Source: Alloboseaceae bacterium BT-24-1 (GTDB lineage Bacteria; Pseudomonadota; Alphaproteobacteria; Rhizobiales; Beijerinckiaceae). Taken from it: a DNA stretch of 64,000 nucleotides. The notes under the pieces are model-generated. The model was not told where the DNA came from. It was given only the letters and a program-made list of their open reading frames with translations, and made no database searches. Shown here in pieces: positions 1 through 8,154 of the stretch. The stretch is taken from the NCBI GenBank assembly GCA_025846845.1, contig JAOYTL010000011.1:62001-126000 (forward strand), written 5' to 3'. The position numbers and the translations under genes were made by a program. Positions within the stretch are counted from its first letter, which is position 1, and each line of letters begins with the position of its first letter.

Positions 1-39
1 GAGGACGGCATCACCTTGCCGGTCTTCAGGCTCGCCTGA
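1..39 (+). CDS. 3' end of an upstream gene (partial)
   Basis: The first frame is open from base 1 and reads EDGITLPVFRLA before a TGA at 37-39. Only twelve residues are visible, so neither the family nor even the reality of the gene can be settled. It is placed here because the next gene follows in the same direction after about 80 bases. Low confidence. Confidence 0.35.
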   Translation, partial: EDGITLPVFRLA

Positions 40-120
40 GGCGCCACCTGCGCCGGACCCCATCTCGCGGCGTGCTCGATCACGCTGCGCGTGACCATAA
101 CGACATCAGAGGAAACGACC

Positions 121-1485
121 ATGCCGACAGCCCTGTCACGCTCGCTCGCCGGGTTCGCCTCCGGCTTGCGCTATGAGCACTTGCCGGCCCGGGCGATTGA
201 GGCCATCCGCATCGGCATGACCGACACGGTCGGCGTCATGTTCTCCGGGATGGACATGCCGGTCTCCCGCCATGTTCTGGCCAGCCTCGGCACGCGTGGG
301 CTGAAGCACGAGGCCCGCATCCAGCTCGGCGCGGAGACAGCCTCCGTCGCCGACGCGACGCTGGTCAACGCGGTGACGACGAGCAGCGTCGTCTTCGACG
401 ATGTCGCCTTCGCCGGCTGCCACACCAGTACGGTGCTGATGCCGGCGCTGCTCGCCGAGGGCGAACGGATCGGCGCCAGCGGCAAGCAAGTCATCCAGGC
501 CTATGCCGCCGGCTACGAAGCTTGGGCGCGGCTCGCCGAGCGGGATTCCGACAGCTATTCGAGCAAGGGCTGGCATGCCACCGCCTGTTTCGGGCCATCC
601 GCCGTCGCGCTGGCGCTCGCCAATCTGCGCGGCTTCGACGAGGCGACGACGCTGCGCGCGCTCGGCATCGCCGCCTCGATGTCGGGCGGGATCACCGCGA
701 GCTTCGACACCGATGTCGGCCCGTTCCAGATCGGGCGCGGTGCCGCCGGCGGCGTCCTCGCGGCGCAACTCGCGGAAGCAGGCATGTCGGCACCGGCCGA
801 TGCGCTGGAGCGCTCTGGGCGCGGCATGCTGGTCGCGCTCTCGCCCAAGGGCGCCGTCGATCTCGACAGTCCGCTCGACGATCTCGGCCGCGCCTGGCGC
901 CTCGAAAGCATCGGCATCAACGTCAAGCAGTATCCGTTCGGCAATATCGCGCAGCGGGCCGTGGACGGCGCGCTCGATCTTGCGAACGCGCATGACGTCA
1001 AGCCGCAGGAGGTCACGCGGGTTGAATTGCTGATCAGCGACGCACAATATGCGGTGATCTCGAAATCGCCCTCGGTGCTGCATTTCGTGCCGTCGCACAG
1101 CGTGCCGCTGGCGATCGTCGCGGCATTGTTCGAACGGCGCGTGACGTTCGGCGCGCTTGAGGAGGGCTTCTACGGCCGCCCCGAGGTCCAGGCGCTGCTG
1201 AAGCAGGTCGAGACCGTGGCCGACGGCCGTATCCCGGCAGACACCCAGCCCAATCTCGGCTTCAGCGGTGGCGTCCGGCTGCATCTCAAGGGCGGTCGCG
1301 TGCTCGAAAGCCCCAGCGTCGACCATGCCCGCGGCCACTGGACGCGGCCGATGAGCGAGGCCGAGCTCTGGCAGAAATTCTGGTCCTGCAGCCAAAAGCA
1401 GCTCGCCCAGCCTAAGGCGGAAAAGCTCTTCGCCAGCCTGATCAAGCTCGATGATGTCGCGAATGTCGGAACACTCAACCGTTGA
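121..1485 (+). CDS. MmgE/PrpD family protein
   Basis: A 454-residue protein of the MmgE/PrpD family, whose best-known members are 2-methylcitrate dehydratase and cis-aconitate decarboxylase. Family features are the N-terminal helical domain with DTVGVMFSGM (about residues 31-40), the VVFDDVAFAG stretch followed by HTSTVLMPALLAEGE, and the later KQYPFGNIAQRAVDGAL segment. I chose ATG 121 over GTG 91 because a GAGGAA ribosome-binding site lies eight bases upstream of it. In this family many members act on small carboxylic acids outside the methylcitrate cycle, and no prpB or prpC is present here. The crotonase and CoA-transferase genes downstream suggest a role in acid or acyl-CoA catabolism. 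The substrate is unknown. Confidence 0.85.
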   Translation: MPTALSRSLAGFASGLRYEHLPARAIEAIRIGMTDTVGVMFSGMDMPVSRHVLASLGTRGLKHEARIQLGAETASVADATLVNAVTTSSVVFDDVAFAGCHTSTVLMPALLAEGERIGASGKQVIQAYAAGYEAWARLAERDSDSYSSKGWHATACFGPSAVALALANLRGFDEATTLRALGIAASMSGGITASFDTDVGPFQIGRGAAGGVLAAQLAEAGMSAPADALERSGRGMLVALSPKGAVDLDSPLDDLGRAWRLESIGINVKQYPFGNIAQRAVDGALDLANAHDVKPQEVTRVELLISDAQYAVISKSPSVLHFVPSHSVPLAIVAALFERRVTFGALEEGFYGRPEVQALLKQVETVADGRIPADTQPNLGFSGGVRLHLKGGRVLESPSVDHARGHWTRPMSEAELWQKFWSCSQKQLAQPKAEKLFASLIKLDDVANVGTLNR

Positions 1486-1635
1486 GTGATCGCGATGGTG
1501 AGTGGCCGTGAAGGTCAGCTGGGCCTGCTCTTCGGTTGAGGAAAGCTCATCGGCCTCCGCGGTTAACTCGTTTGACCGGCCATGGCGCTGGTCCTACCTC
1601 GACTGCAATCAGGTTTGATCCGGCGGAGAGACTGC

Positions 1636-2427
1636 ATGGTCCCCGACACCCCATCGCTACAGTTCAGCCAGGCCGGGCATGTCGCCACCATCGTGCTCGA
1701 CCGGCCGCAGGCGCTGAACGCGATAGACCCGGAGACCGGAGCGGCGCTTGCGGCCTGCTTCGAGCGGATCGCGAGAGATGACGGCATCCGGGCCGTGGTC
1801 CTGACCGGGGCGGGCGAACGAGCCTTCAGCGCCGGCGCCGACCTCAAGAAGACCGCCGAAGTCTCCGGGCCCTATGCGGCGCAAGCCTTCGCCGGTGGCG
1901 GCGACACCAGCTTCGCATCGGCGCTCGATTGCGAGAAGCCGTTGATCGCCGCGATCAACGGCCTTGCGCTCGGCGGCGGGCTGGAACTTGCCTTGGCCTG
2001 CGACATCCGCCTCGCGGCGCCGCAGGCGCGCTTCGGCCTGCCCGAGGTCAAGGTCGGCACGATCCCCGGAGCCGGCGGCACGCAGCGGCTGCCGCGCAGC
2101 ATCGGCCGGAGCGATGCGATGCTGATGCTGCTTACGGGCGACATGATTGATGCGCCGGAGGCTTTGCGCCTCGGGCTGATAAGCCGGATCGTTCCTGCGC
2201 CGGATCTGCTGGCGGAAGCGCAGGCGCTCGCCGCCAGGATCGCGGCGAATGCGCCGCTCTCGGTCCGGGCGGTCAAGCGCCTCGTCCGCAGCGGCGGCGA
2301 ACTGCCATTGCCCGAGGCGCTGCGGCTGGAGCGGCTGGTCTGGGGCATGCTGCGCGACACTGAAGACAGGGCGGAGGGCCGGCGCGCCTTCGCCGAGAAA
2401 CGCCCGCCCGTCTTCACCGGGCGCTGA
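1636..2427 (+). CDS. Enoyl-CoA hydratase/isomerase (crotonase) family protein
   Basis: A 263-residue crotonase-fold protein. The two oxyanion-hole segments are visible (FSAGADLKK near residue 62 and ALGGGLELALACD near residue 107), and the first catalytic glutamate is in GLPEVKVG. The position of the second hydratase glutamate, normally AMEM before LTGD, reads AMLM here, so the standard two-glutamate hydration mechanism is doubtful and another crotonase activity is possible. ATG 1636 is preferred over ATG 1582 because GGAGAG stands just upstream and alignable sequence starts there. It is followed after 19 bases by the CoA-transferase pair, suggesting one acyl-CoA operon. Confidence 0.88.
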   Translation: MVPDTPSLQFSQAGHVATIVLDRPQALNAIDPETGAALAACFERIARDDGIRAVVLTGAGERAFSAGADLKKTAEVSGPYAAQAFAGGGDTSFASALDCEKPLIAAINGLALGGGLELALACDIRLAAPQARFGLPEVKVGTIPGAGGTQRLPRSIGRSDAMLMLLTGDMIDAPEALRLGLISRIVPAPDLLAEAQALAARIAANAPLSVRAVKRLVRSGGELPLPEALRLERLVWGMLRDTEDRAEGRRAFAEKRPPVFTGR

Positions 2428-2446
2428 GACTGGAAGCGAGAGGCCT

Positions 2447-3157
2447 ATGATCGACAAGCAGGTTCCCGACATGGCCGCGGCGCTGGCGGATATAGGCGAC
2501 GGCGCCTCCGTCCTCGTCGGCGGCTTTGGCGCGGTCGGCCAGCCCAACGCGCTGATCGACGCGCTGGCGCTGAGCGGCGTGCGTGGCCTGACGGTGATCG
2601 CCAACAATGCCGGCTTCGAGCCGCAGACCGGGCTCGGCAAGCTGATCGGCAGCGGCGCGGTGTCGAAGCTGATCTGCAGCTTCCCGCGCGGCTCCACTGC
2701 CTTCGATGCGCGCTATGAGAAGGGCGAGATCGAGCTCGAGGTCGTGCCGCAGGGCACGCTCGCTGAGCGCATCAGGGCGGCCGGCGCGGGGATCGGCGCC
2801 TTCTACACCCCGACCGGCGCCGGCACGCGTCTCGCCGAGGGCAAGGAGACTCGCAACATCGGCGGGCGCGACCATGTTCTCGAATACGCTCTTGGCGCCG
2901 ACGTCGCCCTGATCCAGGCCTACATCGCCGATCGCTGGGGCAACCTGACCTACAAGGGCAGCGGCCGGAACTTCAATCCGATCATGGCGATGGCGGGCAA
3001 GCTCACCATCGCCCAGGTCGCCAGCGTCGTGCCGCTCGGCGAGCTCGATCCCAACATCATCGTCACCCCCGGCATCTTCGTGAACCGCGTGCTGACGGTC
3101 GCGGGCGGCGATCCGCCTTTGGCAACGACGTCAGCCAGCAAGGAGGGCGCCCGATGA
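2447..3157 (+). CDS. 3-oxoacid CoA-transferase subunit A
   Basis: A 236-residue alpha subunit of a class I CoA-transferase, resembling PcaI/ScoA (3-oxoadipate or acetoacetate:succinyl-CoA transferase). Visible hallmarks are SVLVGGFGAVGQPNALIDAL near the N-terminus, the NNAGF segment, GAFYTPTGAGT, and YIADRWGNLTYKGSGRNFNP. The ATG at 2447 follows a GAGAGG element. The stop overlaps the start of the beta subunit (ATGA), typical of translationally coupled subunits. No other beta-ketoadipate genes are in the window, so the acid used is open. An acetoacetate or 3-oxoadipate-like substrate is likely from family knowledge. Confidence 0.9.
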   Translation: MIDKQVPDMAAALADIGDGASVLVGGFGAVGQPNALIDALALSGVRGLTVIANNAGFEPQTGLGKLIGSGAVSKLICSFPRGSTAFDARYEKGEIELEVVPQGTLAERIRAAGAGIGAFYTPTGAGTRLAEGKETRNIGGRDHVLEYALGADVALIQAYIADRWGNLTYKGSGRNFNPIMAMAGKLTIAQVASVVPLGELDPNIIVTPGIFVNRVLTVAGGDPPLATTSASKEGAR

Positions 3158-3816
3158 CTGCCGCGCTGGATCACACCCCGTTCAGCCGCAAGGAGATGGC
3201 TGGTCTCGTCGCGAACGACATCGCCGAGGGCTGGTACGTCAATCTCGGCATCGGCCTGCCGACCGTGGTCGCCGACCACATTCCCGTGGGGCGCGAGGTC
3301 GTGCTGCATTCCGAGAACGGCATTCTCGGCATGGGCCCGGTGCCCGGGCCGAACGAGGCCGATCCCTGGCTGGTGAATGCCGGCAAGGAGAACGTCACCT
3401 TGGTGGCGGGCGCTTCGCTCTTCCACCATGCCGACAGCTTCGCGATGATCCGCGGCGGCCATATCGATCTTTGCGTGCTCGGCGCCTTCGAGATCGCCGA
3501 GACCGGCGACCTTGCCAATTGGTCGACCTCTGGCAGCGATCGCACGCCTGCGGTCGGCGGCGCCATGGACCTGGCGGCCGGCGCCCGCAATGTCTGGGTG
3601 ATGACCACCCATGTCACGAAGTCGGGCGAGCCGAAGCTGGTGCGGCAATGCCGCTACCCCTTGACCGCGGCGCGTGCGGTGAACCGCGTCTATTCCGATC
3701 TTGCGGTCATCGACGTGACTGAGGGCGGCTTCGTCGTGCGCGCCATGGCACCGGGGATGACACAAGGCAGGCTGCAGGAACTGACCGACGCGCCTCTCGC
3801 ATTTTCGCTGAGGTGA
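3154..3816 (+). CDS. 3-oxoacid CoA-transferase subunit B
   Basis: A 220-residue beta subunit of the same class I CoA-transferase, like PcaJ/ScoB. It carries the SENG motif (LHSENGILGMGP, about residue 50), whose glutamate forms the covalent CoA thioester in this family. GIGLPTVVADHIP and GGHIDLCVLGAFEI are also typical. It overlaps the alpha subunit by four bases and is followed after 25 bases by an ABC ATPase gene in the same direction. The catalytic residue and full length suggest an active enzyme together with the alpha subunit. Confidence 0.91.
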   Translation: MTAALDHTPFSRKEMAGLVANDIAEGWYVNLGIGLPTVVADHIPVGREVVLHSENGILGMGPVPGPNEADPWLVNAGKENVTLVAGASLFHHADSFAMIRGGHIDLCVLGAFEIAETGDLANWSTSGSDRTPAVGGAMDLAAGARNVWVMTTHVTKSGEPKLVRQCRYPLTAARAVNRVYSDLAVIDVTEGGFVVRAMAPGMTQGRLQELTDAPLAFSLR

Positions 3817-3841
3817 GCGCGTGTCGCGGGAGGATGGAACA

Positions 3842-4996
3842 ATGACGGTGGAAACGACCGCAGCGATCGAGGTTAGGGGCCTTGAGAAGATCTTCTTCAA
3901 CACGCAGGACGGACCGGCCGGTGGCGTCCGCGATGTCGCGTTCACACTGAAGCCCGGCACCTTCTTCACCTTGCTCGGGCCGAGCGGCTGCGGCAAGACC
4001 ACGACCCTGCGCTGCATCGCTGGGCTCGAGCAACCGGATCGCGGCTTGATCCGGGTCGGCACGCAGCCGCTCTTCGACGATGCCACCGGCGTCAACGTTC
4101 CGCTCAACCGGCGCAATATCGGCATGGTCTTCCAGTCCTATGCGATCTGGCCGCATATGAGCGTGTTCGAGAACGTCGCCTTTCCCTTGCGCGTCTCGAA
4201 GGACCATGGCTTCGACCGCTCGCAGATCGAGCGGATGACCAACGACGCGCTGAAGCGGGTCGGTCTCGACGGCTATGGCAGCCGCTCGGCGACGCGTCTC
4301 TCCGGCGGCCAGCAGCAGCGCGTCGCGCTCGCCCGCGCCATCGTGCGCCAGCCGAAGCTGCTGCTGCTCGACGAACCGCTCTCCAATCTCGACGCGACCT
4401 TGCGCGAGGAGATGCGCACCGAACTGAAGCGGCTGCAGCAGGAGGTCGGCGTCACCACGATCTACGTGACGCACGACCAGGCTGAGGCGTTGGAAATGTC
4501 GGATCTCGTCGCGGTCATGGATCGCGGCCGGATCGTCCAGCTCGATCATCCGCGCGAGATCTATTTCCGCCCGGCCAATCGCTTCGTCGCCGGCTTCGTC
4601 GGCGCGACCAACCTGCTCGACGGCACGCTTGCCGCGGAGCCCGACAGCCGCGGCATCGCCAGGGTCAGCCTCGGCGCGGCCGGCGAGGTCGGCTGCCTGC
4701 TGCAAGGCGGCGTCACTGTCGGCCAGCCTGTCGCCGTTTCGATCAGGCCTGAGGCCTTCGCGCTCAAGACGCCGCAGGAGCCGGTGGCCGATGGCGCGAG
4801 TCGCCTCAACGGCACCGTCGAGCTCTCCGGCTTCCTCGGCAACATGATGCGCTATCGCGTGCGCGTGGCAGACGGCGTGCTCCAGGTCAGCGCCGGCGCC
4901 GAGACGGTGTTCGGCAATGGCACTGCGGTCTGTCTCGACGTGCGCGACGAGGCGGTGCTGGGCCTCGCGTCGGAGGCGCGGGCCGAGGCCGCCTGA
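3842..4996 (+). CDS. ABC transporter ATP-binding protein, PotA/FbpC type
   Basis: A 384-residue ATPase with Walker A (GPSGCGKTT, about residue 45), Q-loop (MVFQSYAIWPHM), signature LSGGQQQR and Walker B LLLLDEPLSNLD, followed by a C-terminal TOBE-like domain of about 140 residues. This is the architecture of polyamine, ferric iron and thiamine importers. ATG 3842 is chosen over GTG 3821 because GGGAGGA lies just ahead of it. No matching permease or binding protein is next to it: the following gene is a hydrolase and the nearest transporter, on the other strand, is of a different class. It either serves a permease elsewhere or is the last gene of an operon that begins before the window. Confidence 0.92.
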   Translation: MTVETTAAIEVRGLEKIFFNTQDGPAGGVRDVAFTLKPGTFFTLLGPSGCGKTTTLRCIAGLEQPDRGLIRVGTQPLFDDATGVNVPLNRRNIGMVFQSYAIWPHMSVFENVAFPLRVSKDHGFDRSQIERMTNDALKRVGLDGYGSRSATRLSGGQQQRVALARAIVRQPKLLLLDEPLSNLDATLREEMRTELKRLQQEVGVTTIYVTHDQAEALEMSDLVAVMDRGRIVQLDHPREIYFRPANRFVAGFVGATNLLDGTLAAEPDSRGIARVSLGAAGEVGCLLQGGVTVGQPVAVSIRPEAFALKTPQEPVADGASRLNGTVELSGFLGNMMRYRVRVADGVLQVSAGAETVFGNGTAVCLDVRDEAVLGLASEARAEAA

Positions 4997-5156
4997 GTCG
5001 AGAAATGCCAGCGAGCTGCGCTGATAGCATCAATATTGTGAAGAGGTTTTCAGATTTGAGTTTTGGTCGCCTCTTGATGAGAAAATTGACATGGATGGAG
5101 AGTAGATAATTTGCATTGATTACCTTCGTGATTGTCATAACAAGAAGAGGGTGGTC

Positions 5157-6128
5157 ATGATTGCTAACGATAGTGCCTCCGGCGATGGCTCGCAGGCACA
5201 TGAGCCAGGGCGACGGAGCCTTTTGCGGGCCGGTGCGGCCCTGGGCTTGGCCGCGTTCGCTCTGTCTAAGACGAGCAGCGCTGGCGCTGCGCCTGTGAAT
5301 GCGGACCAGGGCGTCAAGCCGACGCCGCTGCCGGCTCCCATCAAGGCGACAGAAGGCCTGGTCGAGGTCGGGGACGGGCACAGCCTCTGGTATTTCGACA
5401 CGGGCGGCGACGGCGTCCCGGTGATCTTCCTGCATGCCGGGACCGGCAGCGGGCTGGTCTGGCTCTATCAGACGCCGGTCTTCGCCAAGGCGGGATATCG
5501 TGTCATCGGCTATTCCAGGCGCGGCTATCACGGCTCGGTCGTCGGAGACACGACCAAGCCCGGCACTGGAGCCGGCGACCTGCTCAAGCTGGTCGATCAT
5601 CTCAAGCTGGCGAAGTTCCACCTCGTCGGCACGGCCGCCGGCGGCATGGTCGCGACCGATTTCGCCGTGTCGCACCCGCAGCGGCTGCGCAGCCTCGTGC
5701 TCTCCAATACGATCGTCGGCATCCGCGACGAGGACTATCGGGCGATCTACAAGCTGATCTGGCCGAAGGAGTTCGACGCCCTGCCGCACGACTTCAAGGA
5801 ACTCGGTCCGTCCTATCGCCATCTCGATCAGGAGGGCCGCCGCCTCTGGAACGAGCTGGAGCACAAGTCCAAGACGGGGAAGATGGAGAGCCAGGCCTAC
5901 GAGAACAACGTGACCTGGAAGTCGATCGCCGCTTGGCGCATGCCGGTGCTGGTGACGACCGGCGACGGCGATCTCTATACGCCGCCGTCGATGGCGCGCC
6001 TGGTCCATTCCCGCATCCAGGGCGCCGAGTTCAGCCTCATCCCCGATTGCGGCCACTCCGCCTATTGGGAGCGCCCGGACATCTGGAACGAGCTGGTGCT
6101 GGGCTTCATCAAGAAGCACAATTCCTGA
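5157..6128 (+). CDS. Tat-exported alpha/beta-hydrolase fold protein lacking the nucleophile serine
   Basis: A 323-residue alpha/beta-hydrolase-fold protein. The N-terminus has a twin-arginine signal (GRRSLLRAGAALGLAAFAL, near residue 20) and an AGA-type cleavage region, so periplasmic location is likely. The core shows HAGTGSG, GYSRRGYHGS, the nucleophile elbow GTAAGG (serine expected at the first alanine), the acid loop TGDGDLYTPP and the histidine loop DCGHSAYW. Asp and His of the triad are kept but the nucleophile is alanine. A cytoplasmic paralogue with the same elbow lies at 11018-11827. ATG 5157 fits the AAGAAGAGG ribosome-binding site better than GTG 5151. Ordinary ester hydrolysis is unlikely; cofactor-free or lyase chemistry is possible. 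Confidence 0.85.
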   Translation: MIANDSASGDGSQAHEPGRRSLLRAGAALGLAAFALSKTSSAGAAPVNADQGVKPTPLPAPIKATEGLVEVGDGHSLWYFDTGGDGVPVIFLHAGTGSGLVWLYQTPVFAKAGYRVIGYSRRGYHGSVVGDTTKPGTGAGDLLKLVDHLKLAKFHLVGTAAGGMVATDFAVSHPQRLRSLVLSNTIVGIRDEDYRAIYKLIWPKEFDALPHDFKELGPSYRHLDQEGRRLWNELEHKSKTGKMESQAYENNVTWKSIAAWRMPVLVTTGDGDLYTPPSMARLVHSRIQGAEFSLIPDCGHSAYWERPDIWNELVLGFIKKHNS

Positions 6129-6138
6129 GCGTATGCGC

Positions 6139-6180
6139 GGCTTCGGGGGCCGGTATCGGTCCCCGAAGCCCGTTTCGTTT
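6139..6180. terminator. Hairpin terminator between convergent genes
   Basis: GGCTTCGGGG (6139-6148) pairs perfectly with CCCCGAAGCC (6161-6170), with an inner CCG/CGG pairing in the loop, followed by CGTTTCGTTTT on the plus strand. It sits 10 bases after the hydrolase stop and before the end of the convergent permease gene, as expected for a plus-strand intrinsic terminator. Confidence 0.75.
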
Positions 6181-6206
6181 TGACGAGAGGCGGGGGCGGG
6201 GGTTCC

Positions 6207-7079
6207 TCACAATGTCCGCGCGAGGCGAGGGTCGAGCATGTCGCGCAGGCCGTCGCCGATGAGGTTGATGAACAGCACGGTCGCCCCGAGGAACAGGCTC
6301 GGATAGAGCACGACCCAGAAGGCGAGCTGGACGACGTTGCGCCCTTCCGAGATCACGCTGCCCCAGGTCGGCGTGGTCGGCGGAATGCCGAGGCCGAGGA
6401 AGCTGAGATAGGCCTCGGACAGGATCGCGGAAGCGCAGACGAAGCTCGCCTGCACGATCAGCGGGGCGATCGTGTTCGGCAGGACGTGCTTGATCAGCAA
6501 GCCCGGAAAACGCACGCCACTCAGGCGGGCCGCCTCGATATAGGGCTGCTCGCGTATGCTCAGCACGACCGAGCGGACGAGACGCACGACACGCGGAACC
6601 TCCGGGATCGCGATCGCGATGACGACCGTCGTGACGCTGGGCCTGACGATGGCGACGAGCGCGATGGCGAGCAGGATGCCGGGGATCGCCATCACGCCAT
6701 CCATGATGCGCATCAGGATCGCATCGGCGACACGGTTGAAGCCGGCGACCATGCCGATTGCGAGGCCGAGGCAAACCGCCAGGGTGGCGACGCCGATCCC
6801 GACCGTGAGCGAGATCCGTCCGCCCCAGACGACACGGCTGAAGACATCGCGGCCGAAGGGGTCGGAGCCGAACAGCCAGGCGTCGCTCGGCGGCCGCAGT
6901 CGGGCGGCCGGGTTGATCGCGACTGGGTCGTGCGTGGCGATCAGCGGCGCGAACAAAGCGAGCAGGATGATGGCCGCGAGTCCGGCGCAGCCGAGGATGA
7001 ACAGCGGATAGCGCCGAAGCCAATAGGTCAATGTCCGGGTGCGGGCGCTTTTGCGGGGGGCCTCGATGGCGATGCTCAT
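6207..7079 (-). CDS. Dipeptide/oligopeptide-type ABC permease, DppC/OppC family
   Basis: A 290-residue inner-membrane permease. After a short cytoplasmic N-terminus there is a first membrane helix (PLFILGCAGLAAIILLALF), then the family sequence DPVAINPAARLRPPS and WLFGSDPFGRDVFSRVVWGG, and further helices leading to the EAA-type loop EAARLSGVRFPGLLIKHVLP. This is the DppC/OppC/NikC class. It is the last of three genes (binding protein, DppB-like, DppC-like) and ends convergently with the hydrolase gene. No DppD/DppF ATPases follow, so the transporter must borrow ATPases from another locus. Confidence 0.92.
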   Translation of the reverse strand: MSIAIEAPRKSARTRTLTYWLRRYPLFILGCAGLAAIILLALFAPLIATHDPVAINPAARLRPPSDAWLFGSDPFGRDVFSRVVWGGRISLTVGIGVATLAVCLGLAIGMVAGFNRVADAILMRIMDGVMAIPGILLAIALVAIVRPSVTTVVIAIAIPEVPRVVRLVRSVVLSIREQPYIEAARLSGVRFPGLLIKHVLPNTIAPLIVQASFVCASAILSEAYLSFLGLGIPPTTPTWGSVISEGRNVVQLAFWVVLYPSLFLGATVLFINLIGDGLRDMLDPRLARTL

Positions 7080-7089
7080 GGGCTCGTTC

Positions 7090-8031
7090 TCAATACCGGA
7101 TGCGCGGATCGAACAGCGAATAGGACAGGTCGATCAGGAGGTTGATCAGCACGTAGAGCGCCGACAGGACGAGAATGACGCCCTGCAGGATCGGGAAGTC
7201 GCGCCTGACGATCGCGTCGATCATCAGGCGGCCCATGCCGGGAATGGCGAAGACGGTCTCGGTGACGACAATGCCGCCGAGCAGCGAGCTCAGCCCGATG
7301 CCGACCATGGTGACGATCGGCACGGCGGCGTTCTTCAGCGCGTGCACGGCCATGACACGCGTCGTCGCCATGCCCTTGGCACGCGCCGTGCGGATATAGT
7401 CCTGGTTCAGCACGTCGAGCATGGTGGCGCGGGTCATCCGCGTCAGCAGGGCGATATAGATGAAGCTGACGGTCAGGCTCGGCAGCACGATATGCGGGAA
7501 GAATTTTGCCGGCCCCGCCGACATCGGCTGGTAGCCGCGGACCGGGAACCATTTCAGCTCGACCGAGAACTTGAAGATCAGGAGATAGCCGATCAGGAAG
7601 ATCGGCATCGAGAAGGCGATGACCGCGAGCGTCATGATCAGCTGGTCGATCCAGCTGCCGGCCTTCCAGGCCGCGATCACTCCGAGCGGGATCGCGACGA
7701 TCACGGCGAAGGTCATGATCGTCAGGCCTATGATCAGGGTCGGCTCGATTCGCTGCGCGATCAGCTGCGACACCGGCATCTGGTTGAACAGCGAGGTTCC
7801 GAGGTCGCCTTGCAGGACCTGCCAGAGCCAGCCGAGGAACTGCTCGGCGATCGGCCGTTCCAGGCCGAGCTGCTCGCGAATGCGGCGCAGGTCCTCGGGT
7901 GTCGCGAGGTCGCCGCCGATCAGCGCGGCCGGGTCGCCGGGCGTCAGGTGCAGCAGCATGAAGACGATGACTGCGACGGTCGCCATCACCGGGATGGTCG
8001 CGAGCAGGCGCTTGAGAATGTAGCCCAGCAT
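7090..8031 (-). CDS. Dipeptide/oligopeptide-type ABC permease, DppB/OppB family
   Basis: A 313-residue permease with the DppB signature at the N-terminus (ILKRLLATIPVMATVAVIVF, then LLHLTPGDPAALIGG) and the DYIRTARAKGMATTRVMAVH EAA loop in the C-terminal half, followed by TETVFAIPGMGRLMIDAI. About six transmembrane helices are apparent. It lies ten bases upstream of the DppC-like gene and 123 bases downstream of the binding-protein gene, forming one unit on the minus strand. Family members import di- and oligopeptides, opines, nickel or glutathione; the substrate here cannot be read from the permease. Confidence 0.92.
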   Translation of the reverse strand: MLGYILKRLLATIPVMATVAVIVFMLLHLTPGDPAALIGGDLATPEDLRRIREQLGLERPIAEQFLGWLWQVLQGDLGTSLFNQMPVSQLIAQRIEPTLIIGLTIMTFAVIVAIPLGVIAAWKAGSWIDQLIMTLAVIAFSMPIFLIGYLLIFKFSVELKWFPVRGYQPMSAGPAKFFPHIVLPSLTVSFIYIALLTRMTRATMLDVLNQDYIRTARAKGMATTRVMAVHALKNAAVPIVTMVGIGLSSLLGGIVVTETVFAIPGMGRLMIDAIVRRDFPILQGVILVLSALYVLINLLIDLSYSLFDPRIRY

Positions 8032-8154
8032 CGGTGTTTCCGTTTCTCGGGACAGGCCACAGGCATCGCCGCCGACCTCGCTGGATCGCTGGCGCGGCGT
8101 ATGGCGGCTGGAGATGGGAGGCGGCGCATGCCGGGGGCACGCGCCGCCGGCCGC

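Noticed and set aside
136..1395. Long minus-strand open frame opposite the MmgE/PrpD gene
   Set aside because: Arg/Ala/Gly-rich shadow typical of high-GC coding DNA; no ribosome-binding site or family motifs. The plus-strand gene is well supported.
5087..5110. TTGACA and GATAAT as a sigma-70 promoter for the exported hydrolase
   Set aside because: The spacer is only 12 bases, too short for a working pair.
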